Below are positions 44,016 through 56,229 of a stretch of DNA of 64,000 bases, piece after piece; position 1 is the stretch's first letter; each line of letters opens with the position of its first letter. The notes below the pieces were generated by a model. The model saw only the letters and a list, made by a program, of their open reading frames with translations. It made no database searches and was not told where the DNA came from. This stretch comes from Scolanthus callimorphus (Eukaryota > Cnidaria > Anthozoa > Actiniaria > Edwardsiidae), in assembly GCA_033964015.1 (NCBI GenBank), contig CM066918.1, positions 20,977,387 to 21,041,386 of the forward strand, written 5' to 3'. The position numbers and the translations under genes are program-made.

Positions 44016-45998
44016 ATCTGCCATGTTTACATTTGTTACAAGGCGAGGCCTTTTCGCAAAACAAACCAGTTGAAAGCCAGTTTAGTGGAGCACAAATATC
44101 GCTGTATATTTGGACTCGTTACAGTCTTACTCCTGCGATATTTGTACTCCTCTCGTTGCAGTTGGATAATAAAAGAACAAAGTTTGTGACAAAATTACCA
44201 CTGGGCTTTATATTACTCAGTGATGTCGTGATTTCGGGGGTTTGAAACCCAGTATTTATCTTTCAAGAAAGCCAGTCGCATTTTGACACTTTCCAACGGT
44301 TCTCACCAATTGTTGTCACTAAAACGTGATATGTCGAACCAGATCTGCATGAATTTACTAGGTAATATATCTTAATAATGTAAAATCTTGATTACAAAAG
44401 TTGAAGTTTGACAATCATTAATCTGTAACTTTCACAGCCCCCTACAATTACAACTGTACATGACTTTGTCACTAAACTAGGAATGTTACACATATACCTG
44501 TCTTGAAGCTCAATGAGCTCAATGAGGTATTTTTAAGTAAAAGGCTGCCAGCTGAACAATGGTGCAAATGCAAATGCAAGGAGACCACATCGTACATATG
44601 ATTGGTGGTTTCTTCTTATGCCGATATGATAAAGCTCGAATCCTCCCACATAGCGCCAGAGCATGTCAAACTGGAAATTATAGTTGACATTCTTGATGCC
44701 AACAACCCACTCGTATAGGTAGTCATTTACTGACATTGGTTGCAATCCAAGAATTCACAGCAATAAGTTTTTTCAGCATATTCATCTTCATGTCAAGTGG
44801 CCCTTACCTGAGAACCAGCCAATCAAACTCAGCATCTGGTTTATTGCCCAGTCTTCTGGGAGATGCGAAGTACAGAAAGACTCAGTCTGGTAACACTTCA
44901 TGCACATCTTGGTAGATTCAACTAACTTGAGAGCAATACTGTAGTGACAGCCATCCATAGTTCACCAGCTCCATATCGTCTGAGGCCTGCCGTTCTTCCA
45001 ACATGAGGCTGGGTTAACGAACGCAGAGACAGACACAGATATGCTGATAGGATGAGGAGGATGACCAGACAACACTCCAGGGCCACTCAATGACAAACTC
45101 TTCAGATTGTGAGATGCTGTGAGATGTTTGCCTGGTCTTCATTGTCATCATCCACTTCATTTTCCTTGTGTCGGTAGTTGAAGAGTGCTAGGAGCGCTGT
45201 GCCTAGGATATCTTCACCAGTTAGTTGCTGCTCTGCATTCTTCAAGTCTGCACGACACCGGGGTTTCAACACATTTTCTTTCTTGATGTATTACAGTTGG
45301 GGCAAATCCTTATGGTCTTCCTATTTTCAATCTCTGTTACTTTCAGATCTATGTCATCTTGGAAGGTCATGAAGAGATGGCCCAGTAACGTCAATAGAAA
45401 TGAGCCTAATTTCAATAGCTTATGGTGTAACCTAGTAGTAACAACAACAAAAGATTTCTACGCGAGTCAAGGAAAGAGAGGATTCGCTAGAAAATCATAT
45501 TATTTCAAAGTTATTTTGTATGTGTTTTAGGAACTTTATCGTATTATTTCATTTTAGCTGACACGAAGGACAGAAACATTTCTCAAAGTTAACAAAATTA
45601 ATAAGAAATGTCTATAATTGATATTATTTAACAACCTAAAAATGAACTTGTTCTCGACTGGGAACTTTAAAATTTTTTTTCCCTGGTTTCCATCAGAATT
45701 AAATGGTTTCCATCAATTAAATGTTGAATGTCTTTCGGATGAGACAATTAACACAGAGGTCCCGTCTCTCAGCCCACAACACTTAACCACTATGCGAGGG
45801 ACGTTGAACAACCACAGTGCTCACTACAGAATGATGTACCTAACAACCACTCATGATTGTAAACTGCATTGGCGTATTCCTTCTCAATTTCAAAGCTAAC
45901 TACAGATGGCTTGGAAATGCGCACAATATTTGATGTCATTTTCATTTTACTAAAATATGAGAACTTAAGAAAATATGTTTTCAAAGTGTTATTACACT
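44016..45998 (-). other. Unidentified coding-like remnants
   Basis: Scattered minus frames look protein-like (LKNAEQQLTGEDILGTALLA with an acidic tail at about 45130-45240; KLVESTKMCMKCYQ at about 44920; NYNFQFDMLWRYVGGFELYH at about 44630) but no family is recognised and stops are frequent. Confidence 0.3.
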
Positions 45999-46290
45999 GT
46001 AGAATAGAAAATTAAACGAGACTTACCTGGAAGTTGAAGTTTGATTGAAATTCTACCGAGTTATATAGTGCCGAGAGATTACATGAGATAGCATTGCGCA
46101 TGCGCAGATCAGTATTTAAAGACTTAATGTGAGTGAATAATCCCAACATTTCATGGGTGGGATGGGTCTGGGCATGTAATCTCTCGGCACTATATAACTC
46201 GGTAGAATTTCAATCAAAGTTCAACTTCCAGGTAAGTCTCGTTTAATTTTCTATTCTACCTCGTTATAGTGCCTCAGATTACATGAGATT
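45999..46290. repeat. 87-bp inverted repeat plus a direct copy at the end of the DIRS1-like element
   Basis: Arms at 45999-46085 and 46173-46259 are reverse complements with one mismatch, separated by 87 bp. A shorter direct copy of the motif (AGTTATATAGTGCC..GATTACATGAGA) follows at 46258-46290. Both arms contain CAG|GTAAGT, a consensus splice donor facing outward on opposite strands. The location just past the recombinase suggests element termini. Confidence 0.9.
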
Positions 46291-46375
46291 TCAAAGCTAA
46301 CACAAGCATTAAGCAAAACAATTTATTGGGTTACAATCCAAGACCCTAATGTACAGGCACTGCACCGATACTAAG

Positions 46376-48925
46376 TTACAGTCCCAAGAACATGAGATGC
46401 AACTCATTGTCTTTTATGATTGGCTTATTGTAAAACCTGGCAAAGGTGGACTCACTTGCCCACCCAGCCTTGTTCATAATGTCCTCTAGACTGGCAGATG
46501 CAGACTTTGCTGCTGAGGTGCTTGCAGCCCTTGTGCTGTGGGGCTTAAACTTTGACGTGTCAACACCTGCCTCTGACAATACATGCTTAATCCATCTGCT
46601 CAAAGTGTCTCTACTTACTTTCTTATGAGGCTTAGTATAACTGATAAACAATTGATCCTCAGTGCCTCTCAAATCTGAGGTCCTATCTAGATATTCCTTT
46701 AATGTGGTAACAACACAAAGAGCAGTATTAGAATATGGCTTCAGCTCAACTGGCTGAATGGAAACTCCAGGCCTACTCTGTTTTATGTGCTCTGGAATGT
46801 GGAAAATGTAACAACCATTACACTTTCATAAAGTTTATGTTTAACATGTGAATTGTCTGACCTCTTTGCCCTGAAACTAAAAGGGTAAGAGTAGCTAATT
46901 TTAATGTCAATTCCTTAAGAGGCAACTTGTCTACTGCTGAAATTGACTGCAAATATCGCAGGACAACTGAAACATGCCATATAGAAGTGTATCTTTGTGC
47001 TGGTGGCTTGCTCTGAAAAACTCCTTTTAATAGTCTAGCAACTAGTGGATGTTTCCCAAGACTCAACCCATCATCTAGGGTTATGTGGGAAGACAAAGCA
47101 CTCCTGGCTGTGTTTATAGCACTGTGTGCAAGTCCTTGGATATATAAATCAGTTAGAAAATCAAGTACTTCTGCTACAGAGGGACGAAATTGATTAATTT
47201 GTCTCTTAATACAAAACTCTGTCCACTTCTTGATATATACTTTGTACTGTTTCTGCGTTCCTGGTCGCCAGGAGGACATGAGTAAATCACAAGCTTTTCC
47301 TGAAATTCCTTTTGCCTCGTATGATTTCCGGATAAGTAACAAGCTATCAGCACCAACCTCTTGCGTAATGGGTGAAGCTTTGTAGAGTTTGGCAGAGTTA
47401 GCAGATTCGGTTTCTGTGGAAGTACCACTGGTTGAGCCACTAGTAGTCGTAGCAACTGGGGCCACCAGCACTGGGTTGACCACAGGGGGCACACAAAAAT
47501 TCCCTCTGCTTGCTCTTGTTCTATTTTCCTCAGGCATCTAGAAATTAGGGCAAAAGGTGGAAAACAATAAAATTTCCATGACTTCCAGTTCACTGTGAAG
47601 GCATCAATGTATTTAGCCATAGGGTCTGGTTTCCATGAAATAAACAATGGCAACTTAGCATTTGCTCTAGAAGCAAAAAGATCAATGTCAGGATCCCCCC
47701 ACATGTCAACTAGTAGCTCAAAATATTGCTACTCAAGGACCACTCTGTTCTTTCATTCAGGTCCCTGCTCTGCCTGTCAGCTGTTACATTCTCCACCCCT
47801 GGAAGGTGTGCAGCTGTTAGCCACACATCTTTCTCAATACACCATGACCAAATGTCTACTGCAACAGCATTACAGTCTGGGGATCGTGTACCCCCCATGG
47901 CATTGTTGTAGCAAACTGCAGTTGTGTTATCAGAGAGAACTTTGACATGTTTGCCTTGAAATTCAGATGAGAAGGACTGCAAGGAAAATTTTATAGCCAG
48001 AAGCTCTAACTCATTGATGTGTTTCTCTTGCTCACTGACAGTCCAAGACCCTTGTGTGGTCCTGTCAGTAATACCACATACTGCCCCCACCCTTTTTTGG
48101 AGGCATCACATCTAAGTTCAATATGAAAATTCCCTCCACAGATTGGGTGTGAGACTATGTCATATTGCTTATCCACCATGACAATTCATTCTTAGCCTGT
48201 TGTGTAAGGCTCATTTTAGATTCATAGTTTCCCTTGCTAGCTTGGAGGGCGTTGTTTTTCTCCCTCTCTAGTGTTCGGTAATGTAACTTCCCAAATTGCA
48301 CCCCAGGTAATGCTGAGACTAGTGTGCCAACTATTTGTGCAACTGCCAAAATCTTAACTGAAGTAGCATTTAACAAAGTGCTGCAAAAAGTCTTTAATTT
48401 TTAAAGCCTTCTCTGCAGTCACTGACACCGTCATTGCCACAGAATCTATGTGGAAGCCAAGAAAATTGATTTCATGGGTGGGTTCAAGGACTGATTTCTC
48501 TCTGTTGATAATAAACCCAAGGCTTTCAAAAATTTCAATGGTGCTCACAATGTTATTCTGACATTCTTCAAAAGTGTCCCCTTGAAGATATGAGTCGTCA
48601 ATATAACCTACATTTACATGTCCCATTCTCCTGAGACTGCTGTAAATAGGCTTTAGGATTTTAGTAAAACACCTAGGAGCGGACGAGAGCCCGTTGGGGA
48701 GACAAGAATACTGCAGAAGTTTTCCACCCCATTCAAACCTTAAATATGGCCTGTATAGTCCGTCACCTGAGGGGGTTCTAATACTCATCTCAGGGGAACA
48801 AACGAGACTTATCCCAAATGAAAGCTTATCTTTTAAGCTTTCAGAAAATATCTTGGCGGACATTTGAAACGGTAGCTTTCCTAAAGAAAAACAAGTTTGA
48901 AATTTCATCCTTGAAAGCACCCCTG
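46376..48925 (-). pseudogene. DIRS1-like retroelement coding region, 5'-truncated
   Basis: In sense order: RT (from about 48920: RFEWGGKLLQYSCLPNGL, catalytic HVNVGYIDDSYL), RNase H (SEQEKHINELELLAIKFSLQ, KVLSDNTTAVCYNNAMGG), the DIRS post-RNase H segment (GDPDIDLFASRANAKLPLFI, FYCFPPFALISR), then a tyrosine recombinase. The recombinase has KQYKVYIKKWTEFCIKR, VSGQRGQTIHML with the first Arg, KPHSTRAAS (H-x-x-R) and FARFYNKP with the Tyr. Frameshifts occur near 48360, 48120, 47700, 47400 and 46820. The N-terminal RT and gag are missing. It is a different family from the element at 22-30 kb. Confidence 0.9.
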
Positions 48926-49069
48926 GCCGCCATCTTGTGTCAGAGAAAACCCCGCGTCGACTTTACTCGCAAAACCAGAATTGTTCAGAATAAATTATTT
49001 TGTTGGCAAATCAACACTAGACTAGATTTCGAAAGTTTATGATTATTCGAAAACTTACACAGGGCCTAA

Positions 49070-49480
49070 TAATGAATTTAAGTTCCCTTAAAGGTAACTT
49101 AAAGGTCACTTAAAGAATGTTTTGCGTAATGTTTAAGGTAAAACGTAAAATTTGTAAATCATTGTTTAATTAGCCTTTAAGTTACTGCTTAAAGCTAGGA
49201 ATGGAAGCTTTATGGAAATTTAAGACTAATGCATTAAATACTTCTTAAAGTTCAATTTATAAAATTTAAGGTTGGCACTTAAATAGCGTGAAAGAAGATT
49301 TTAAGTGCAAATTTAAAGGAACAGTAATGAGTGTAAAGCTAGTTTTACAGTCTTTAAGGAGTCTTTAAGGGGACTTAAGCTCAAAAACACCCAGATATTC
49401 GACTTTAAGTGTCTTTAAGTTCCACCTAAAGATCAAGTAAACATGGCAATAAGAAGCCTTTAAGTACTATCTAAATATCA
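49070..49480. repeat. Subterminal TTTAAG-rich block, left
   Basis: Numerous copies of CTTAAAG, TTTAAG and TTAAAGG in both orientations in about 400 bp, including AACTTAAAGGTCACTTAAAG, which is mirrored near 58330. Likely transposase-binding sites by analogy with CACTA elements. Confidence 0.7.
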
Positions 49481-49979
49481 GAAATTCATAAACTGGAACT
49501 GGGTAAAACAAAAAAGAACTATGGGTGAAGGAGGAGAGGATGTACAAAGTTAAGCCCTTATGAAAAAGAGTTTCACTGACAAAGCCAAAATTACTCTGCT
49601 AGTAGAAAGGGCTTTTCCTTGACATTTTGTTCTCTCGTCGCAGGGTAAGCAAAAATAAGATTTAGGGAGATTCAATACCCCACGATAAGAACAGACCGAC
49701 TTAGCATCAAATAAAAACACATTTTTCCAAGTCTCAATTTTTTATTGGTATTTAAACTGTACACATTTAACAGATTATGAGACTCGCATTCTGGCGACTC
49801 ATTCGAACTTCATTGTATACACAGTTATGAGCTGGCAAAATTTCTTAGCTAAACTTTTACCTCGATCCCGGTCAAGTTACACATCCCCAGACAACTCTGC
49901 TTCTGCATACGAGAAGTTGACTGGCATTCAAGATTGTGCCATAGTTAATAGGCCAGGTTCGAATTACGCTCCAAACGTA

Positions 49980-50170
49980 CCCCCCCCCCCCCCCCCCCCC
50001 CCCCCCCTTTGAGGAACTACAAATTTTAAAAACTTGCTCTAAACCTGTGGAAATTCCTCATTCTCTTGTGGGCCTGTGGAAATTCTTAGATAAATTGAAT
50101 GGCACTGTGGATATTCCAGGGTCAAACACAGCGGCCCTATGGAATTTCAAGGTTCCTCGATGGGTAAAAT
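49980..50170. repeat. 28-C run with degenerate GTGGAAATTCC repeats
   Basis: A C homopolymer at 49980-50007 is followed by irregular GTGGAAATTCY units. A 16-C run lies at 50415-50430 with similar GC-rich sequence to about 50560. From 49481 to 49979 no gene is seen. Confidence 0.8.
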
Positions 50171-50735
50171 TATTCCATTTTACTCTCTGTACATGACAAA
50201 GTGACACAATAAGGATTCACGGATTCAAAAATAGTTTTCATCCGTTTGTAATGTCCCAACCAAACAGTACAACAGACTACTAACTTTGACTAATTTGCGA
50301 TATTAATTTAAAACTCAACTTGTGGAAATTATGCATAACAAAGATAACAAAAACTGCATATTGGACAATTCCAGAAAATATATGTACCCCCAGGACGGTG
50401 GCGCTAGTTTTAGACCCCCCCCCCCCCCCCATGCATCCAGAACTTCCAAAATGGCTTACCCCCATGCTTTGAGCTCCCCCCACCCCCTCTTTTCTGATTT
50501 TGAAAACTCACCCTCCCATTCAGAATTGCCAAATGCCGCCCATCCCAAAAGGTACAAATATTGTTTGGAATTGCCCATGTATAACCCTTGCAACATGTGT
50601 TTTAGGTATAAAATGTATTTTAGGTATAAAATCTCTCATTCTGCACGCTGGAGATTCTATGCCTGATAAAACACTACTGCTCATGTTTTTAATAGAACTT
50701 AATTATTGCCTGTGTTATTTTGGCTGTTGTTGTTG

Positions 50736-53700
50736 TCAGCCTTCCTCATATTCGGACTCCTCCGATGACATAAAGTCCTCTTGAAGAACCTCTGCCATTT
50801 TCCCCTTGAGTGTTACTGCCCAATCAACTTTTTCCAACATAAGGGTTCTTCTTGTCAGTTTCTGAAAGTTAGAATGGGTCACCGCTGTTATAAGGAAAGT
50901 ATAACGTTGATTACATAATAATTATGATTACAAACTAGAAAGAAAAAGCAAAAAATGGTTTATGCTTGGTGTTTGCAAATGGTTGTAATATAGCTCTGGA
51001 TTCAGCTGTCTACCAGCATTGCAACAAGCCACCTTGAATTTCTCAGACAGTTTCTTTATAACCACTTTAAAATGAGCATTTTCTACAAAAAAATTCCCTG
51101 ATGAACAGAATAATGAGGTAAATTTAGGAGACAAATACATATTTTGTCTTCTAAATATTTCCCTAATAAATCTATTTATACAATTACAGATAAATATAAG
51201 TGAAATAAACCGACGTTTAGGTGTATTTATGAGGTTAATTTAGCAAAAGACAAAAGATTTCTGTCTCCTAAATTTCTGTCATGTTCTATTCATCAGGGAA
51301 ATTAAGAGATGCAGTGTTCAAGAGGGAATTCAGCTAGTAAATTTCCCTCTGAGAACAAAAAAACCAAGGCATAATTGGCATTATGTAAATAAATCCATTA
51401 AATAATACAGGGGATTTAAAGCTCTATTATAGTATTGAAATTTAAATTTAAAGAAAAAGGCAGAAAAGAAAAAAAAATTATATACTTCCCAAGTTGCTTA
51501 TCACTGACCATGAGATCTGATACATACCTCTCTTGTTCTCCCTTGCTTTCTGCATTTTTTCTTGTGTGCCTCATACTTTCCATCTCTCCTCTTTTTGGCG
51601 CTTTCAAAACATGTCAAGAAATATCTCTTGAATGCACCTGAAATGTATGAAGAAGGAGATTTAATGAGAAAATATTATGCCTCTTGAAAATTTGCTCAAT
51701 CCTTGTTTAAACATGGAGTTCCGGTATAAAAGGAGCGGGCCCGCGGGCCTTTGATTGTCAGTTGTCACTCAGCTGTTGTAGTTAACACCTCTATGTGGCG
51801 CGAAATTCAAAATTTCTATTCAAAACGCGATTTGCAAAGAAATAAATAGGAACTCTTTGCTTTTTAAACAATTACCTTTTTAGTTGCTGCAGAATAAATT
51901 TTATTACAACCGGTTTGGCTCAGATAAAAGCTTTTCGTGCGGAGAGCAACACTAATTAGTATTCATAAGGATCGAAATATTCTGAACCGCGAAATTCAAA
52001 ATGTGAACTGAAAACGTTAGTAATCATCAAATAACCAATCATTCAAGTATTTTTCAAGGAATTACATCGCTATTTATTCAAAAATAATTTCAACTTGCTT
52101 GGGGTCCTATAAAAGCACTTTTGCCGGAGACTGTTCTGTTGAAATATGAATTTATAATTGACGATTCAAGCGTGAAAGTGGGTGGTCTAATCCCTTTTAT
52201 ACCCGAACTCTGTGTTTAAGAAAAACACTTTTTCAATTATCAGAAGAAAAGGGAACTTTCTAAAATGTCAATTTTATGATGCCCCTAAAAATCCTTTTGG
52301 ATTCCCTATAAACATGTTTTTCTTAGAATAGCAAGAAAAGGGCATGTTATGTACTCTTCCAAATCACATAATTCATTAGCTATACTCACTGCATACACAA
52401 TGACACACAGAGGATATTACATGGCCATGTAATGTTCTGTTTATTATATAAACATGAGTGAAATACCAAATGGACATTTATTTTATGAAAAATTTTAAAA
52501 CTAGAAAGCTATTTGCTACGTTCACTGGGAAGTGTGAAGATATCATTATTTTCGCAGTGTAATAACTCATAGGAAACAGTGAAAATTTTCAAATCAGCAG
52601 GAAACAGTGGAAAAATGTACTTTGACAGCTGGCATTTAAGAAGGTGTGTAGTGTCAAAGACAAGATTTTACTTTCCCCAAAGAAACAGCTGTCAAATGAG
52701 CTTTTGTGAAATATGTAATGTCTGGTTCCAGAAATGCCCCCCCCCCCCCCCAAAGGGATTGGGAATTCCGGAGGGGATCTTTTTCATACAAATACTGTAT
52801 TTTTTTTTGGGGGGGGGGAATTCCAGAGGGGAGGGGTGGGCATCGATTTCAACACCTTTTCAGGGGGGATGGATATGTCTTTGGAACCAAACAATATAAT
52901 CAACATGAAATTACCTTCCATTTGTTCCTGAGACCATGCACATTTGTCCTTTCCACCAACATGATGATATACCTCAGCCTCCAGTCGGTCATAAACTGCT
53001 CTGTTATTTGCTGAATCATCCCTTTCAAAAAGTAATCAGTTACTGGAATTATAGTAAGTATTGTGATAGTGAAAATTAAACTGTACAGTCAAATCGAAAA
53101 TGCTTGAATAACTTGAAAAGCAGTTTATGAATTTAAGAAAAGCACTGCCTGATTATACAATTGCATTGCACCGGCTATACAAATTTAATAACACACCTGG
53201 ACTTACCTTACAAATTAGCTTACCAACATAAATAACTTATCATATGAATGTTATCACACTGCCGACTGCTGGCAAGTGAAGCACTCGCACAATCTACAGC
53301 CTAAAACTGAAACAGTTTGACTGCTAAGCACTGTTATTAACATTTCCTATACAATAGCCTCAAATGACTTTTTGTAAAGCAGTGGTTGCAACAATCCACA
53401 GACAGATTGCAGTGTATAATAGCACAAATTAGAGAATATACAGTACTTACCATTCAAAATTACTTACCAAGGGGAATGTATCACAAGTTATCACACTGCT
53501 GATTGCCAGCAAGTGGGGCACTCGCGCAATCTACAGCCAAAAACTGAAACAGTTTGACTGCTGAGCACTCTCATGATAGCTCGTCAAGGTACATTAAAAA
53601 ATATAAAAAGTAGACAAATGACATATATACCTAAATTTAGTAAATATTTGCAAATAGCAAGTACATTGTTTAAATCATGCAAGCAAACCTGTGGTTAAGT

Positions 53701-55223
53701 ACCGGGTAGATATCACACTGCCAATTGCCAGCAAGTGAAGCACTTGCACAATCTACAGCCCAAAACTGAAGCAGCTTGACTGCTAAGCAATGTTTGATAG
53801 CTGAAGGCACTTTCTAAACATCGAAAATGGAGAAATTATGACACGCATTATTTGTACATTTGACAAAGGGCATGAATATCAAATGAAACTTCACACAAAT
53901 CTTTGTATAAAAAATGATGCTATTGCCAATCATACCATAGGTATCACACTGCCGACTGCCAGCAAGTGAAGCACTCGCACAATCTACAGCCAAAAACTGA
54001 AACAGTTTGACTGCTGAGCAATATGGATAGCCTAAGGCACTTTTGGAAGCAACAAAATTACCAAACAAAAAGCTGGTGGAACTTTACTTGTCATACGAAA
54101 CCAAATTTATGCATGTTATCCAATGATGGAGAAATGGGAAATGGAGAAGGCAAGATGGAACAGTGAAAATTTAGCTGTGTCAATCATTTTATGCCATCTG
54201 CCAAAAGAGGAGGAAACCACTGCTCGCAGGGTATCATTTTACAAGGTAAAACAGTAGGTATCACACTGCCGACTGCCAGCAAGTGAAGCACTCGCACAAT
54301 CTACAGCCAAAAACTGAAACAGTTTGACTGCTTAGCAATGTTAATAGCCTAACTAAGGCACCTTGTTTAATGAATAACAGAAGCAACAAAACTACCTAAG
54401 AAAAAGCTGGTGGAGCTTTATAAAAAAATTGTCATGCGAACCAAACAACCAAACTTATGCGTTTTTAAATATTATCCAATTCCAAGGATGGAGAAATGAG
54501 AGAGAGAGAGAAGGCAAGATGGAAAATTGTTTTGGTCACTCATTTTACAAAGATTAAAACATTCAAAACTTAACAAAAGTTGGGAATTTGATATTCGAAA
54601 ACATGAAACCTTTCCCGGTAAGGGTCTAAACTGTTCTCCACTATACACTATACACTCTCGTCTCATAGTCATAGACATATAAATGCGAGGTAGTTTGAGC
54701 TAGAACTTTTCTTACCGTTCGTCCAGATAGAAGCCATGAAAGTCGTCCTTTTTGATCAGAACGTTGTATACATGCCTTAGAGTTCGCTGCAATATTCAAA
54801 GAATAATTGATTTTAGATTATTTTAATTTCTAGGCCAAAAGATTAAAGCTACTCGGTTCGATCTGACCGCGAAACGGTTGTTCGAACTGCGAACCAAGAA
54901 TCAAGATGGCGGACTATAGATAGGGCGAAGCGAATGATACACACAAGTCTTGCTTCATGGAAAGCATTCACACATACCCTGCAGGCTGGCGGTACTTTTA
55001 CTGGAGCAGATTTTCTGCCTCGCTTTCCGCGGCGTCGTCCCCCGTTTTGCTCATTAGATTTCAGCTTATTGAGTTCGCTGAGAATGGCGCCAAGAACTCT
55101 CCTGTGTTCATTGCCTTGCTTCTCAAGTTCGTTCCTCAGAGCAGTATTTTCCTCGATCACCTTCGCTGAGGAACCAATTGATTCTCTCAGGAGAATAACA
55201 TGCTCGTCACTGAAGTTTGCCAT
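50736..55223 (-). CDS. Five-exon gene for a 219-residue basic coiled-coil protein
   Basis: Exons 54978-55223, 54716-54786, 52915-53021, 51528-51637 and 50736-50861, all with GT-AG borders and matching phases. The total is 660 bp including TGA, with no stop or frameshift. N-terminus: MANFSDEHVILLRESIGSSA, a heptad-like coiled coil (residues about 20-57), then a basic tract GGRRRGKRGRK that could be a nuclear signal. The middle has RHVYNVLIKKDDFHGFYLD. Exon 4 is rich in K/R (SAKKRRDGKYEAHKKKCRK) and the C-terminus is acidic (FMSSEESEYEEG). I recall similar basic segments in transposon-borne proteins of cnidarians but cannot name a family. Intron 2 contains the five-copy repeat, other introns C-run repeats. 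It lies inside the CACTA-like element. Confidence 0.7.
52737..52880. repeat. 15-C run with GGGAATTCC repeats
   Basis: C run at 52737-52751, then GGGAATTCCGGAGGGG-type units and a G-rich stretch around 52811. Located in intron 3 of the 219-residue gene. Confidence 0.8.
53251..54350 (-). repeat. Five copies of a structured unit of about 90 bp within an intron
   Basis: Copies begin at about 53251, 53488, 53710, 53941 and 54258, spaced 220-317 bp. The core is much better conserved than the spacers. On the minus strand (the gene's sense strand) each copy can form two hairpins. One is CAGTC-AAACTG/CAGTTT-GGCTG. The other is a 7-bp stem GCGAGTG/CACTTGC with a 3-base loop. One stem pair is G-U in most copies and A-U in copy 3. 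Each hairpin 1 contains a TTTCAG acceptor-like site. A role as intronic small RNA, duplicated mini-exon or plain satellite cannot be settled here. Confidence 0.85.
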
Positions 55224-55229
55224 TATATT

Positions 55230-56005
55230 GGATACAATAGAAGGCTACAAGCACTCGCACAGAGAAAGAAAAGATAAGACAGACAAAGAAAAGCGTAGCG
55301 TTCGAGTTGCACTCCCGGCGGAATAAATCGATTTTGGCGCCTTTTTGCATTAGACCGTTACAAATATTCTAAAATTGTGGGGGTCCTAGGGGGGGGTGCA
55401 AAATTACTCAGACTACACCAACGTTATGTGCTATTTACAGTTCTACTTGGACAACTATTCAACCAAATATTTACCATTTCTCTCTTGAGACTGGTATTTT
55501 GGATAAAATGGGCAAAATCCTTTGTGTATTTCATCAGAAGTTTTTTTTTCTGTTCACGGTACCCGTGGTGAGTCGCATGATTAGCCGCAGCGCGAAAAGC
55601 TACGTCATGCTAAATGCGTTCCAGTCTCACGCGGTTGGATGGATTTAGCAAGTGCCGGTCACGCGACAAATACTTCAGGCAACGTAGCCAAACTTTCATT
55701 TCAACACTTACATTTATACTAATATGTTTTTCCTTTTTCTTTTGAAACAACACACATTTATTTGCAAGAAGGGTCCCCCCCTGGTGCATGTTAATATACC
55801 GAAATGGCCGTTGTATCGAAGCATTGCCTTGCCTTGTTGGCGTGACGCACGTCATAGCCACGAATGTAACAGTGACGACGTCGCTTATGCTTGCCACGCG
55901 CGAAATGACACTGTATATTTTGACATGAACTTCCTCTTTAGCCCCTTTCTACACTGTTCGAATACTGTGAATGAATAGAGTGCTGCAGTCCGGCATTTGA
56001 AACCC
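55230..56005. other. Intergenic region between divergent starts
   Basis: Separates the minus-strand gene starting at 55223 from the plus-strand exon at 56006. It may hold a bidirectional promoter. No further exon or repeat recognised. Confidence 0.35.
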
Positions 56006-56187
56006 ATGGAGCCGAACGTTGACTACGTTTTCTGTCCTTGTTGCCAAAATCATGTCCATTACTCGACGTATCGTAGGCATCAAGCAAAAAGTGGACTCTT
56101 ACAGAAAACTTCTACTACACAAAATATTTCACAATCGGATTCCGACTCGGAAAGTGAGGACTCGGAGGCAAGCTCATGGAAAGGTGA
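56006..56187 (+). CDS. Orphan first exon with CCHH-like zinc finger (transposase-like)
   Basis: ATG at 56006: MEPNVDYVFCPCCQNHVHYS then TYRRHQ, a C-x2-C...H...H finger, and an acidic Ser-rich tail (SDSDSESEDSEASSW) ending at a donor-like AAAG|GTGAGA at about 56183. This resembles the N-terminal exon of Plavaka/EnSpm-type transposases. No continuation was found before the kinase gene's 3' end at 56929, so the rest was probably deleted. Confidence 0.45.
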
Positions 56188-56229
56188 GACTGCTAGCCTT
56201 GCTTCAAGGGCTTTCACTAATTAATGGTA

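Noticed and set aside
49827..50012. Short frame ending in polyproline
   Set aside because: Its end is created by the 28-C run.
51960..52520. Candidate exons in intron sequence of the 219-residue gene
   Set aside because: The chain of exons already joins in phase without them, and no motif was seen.
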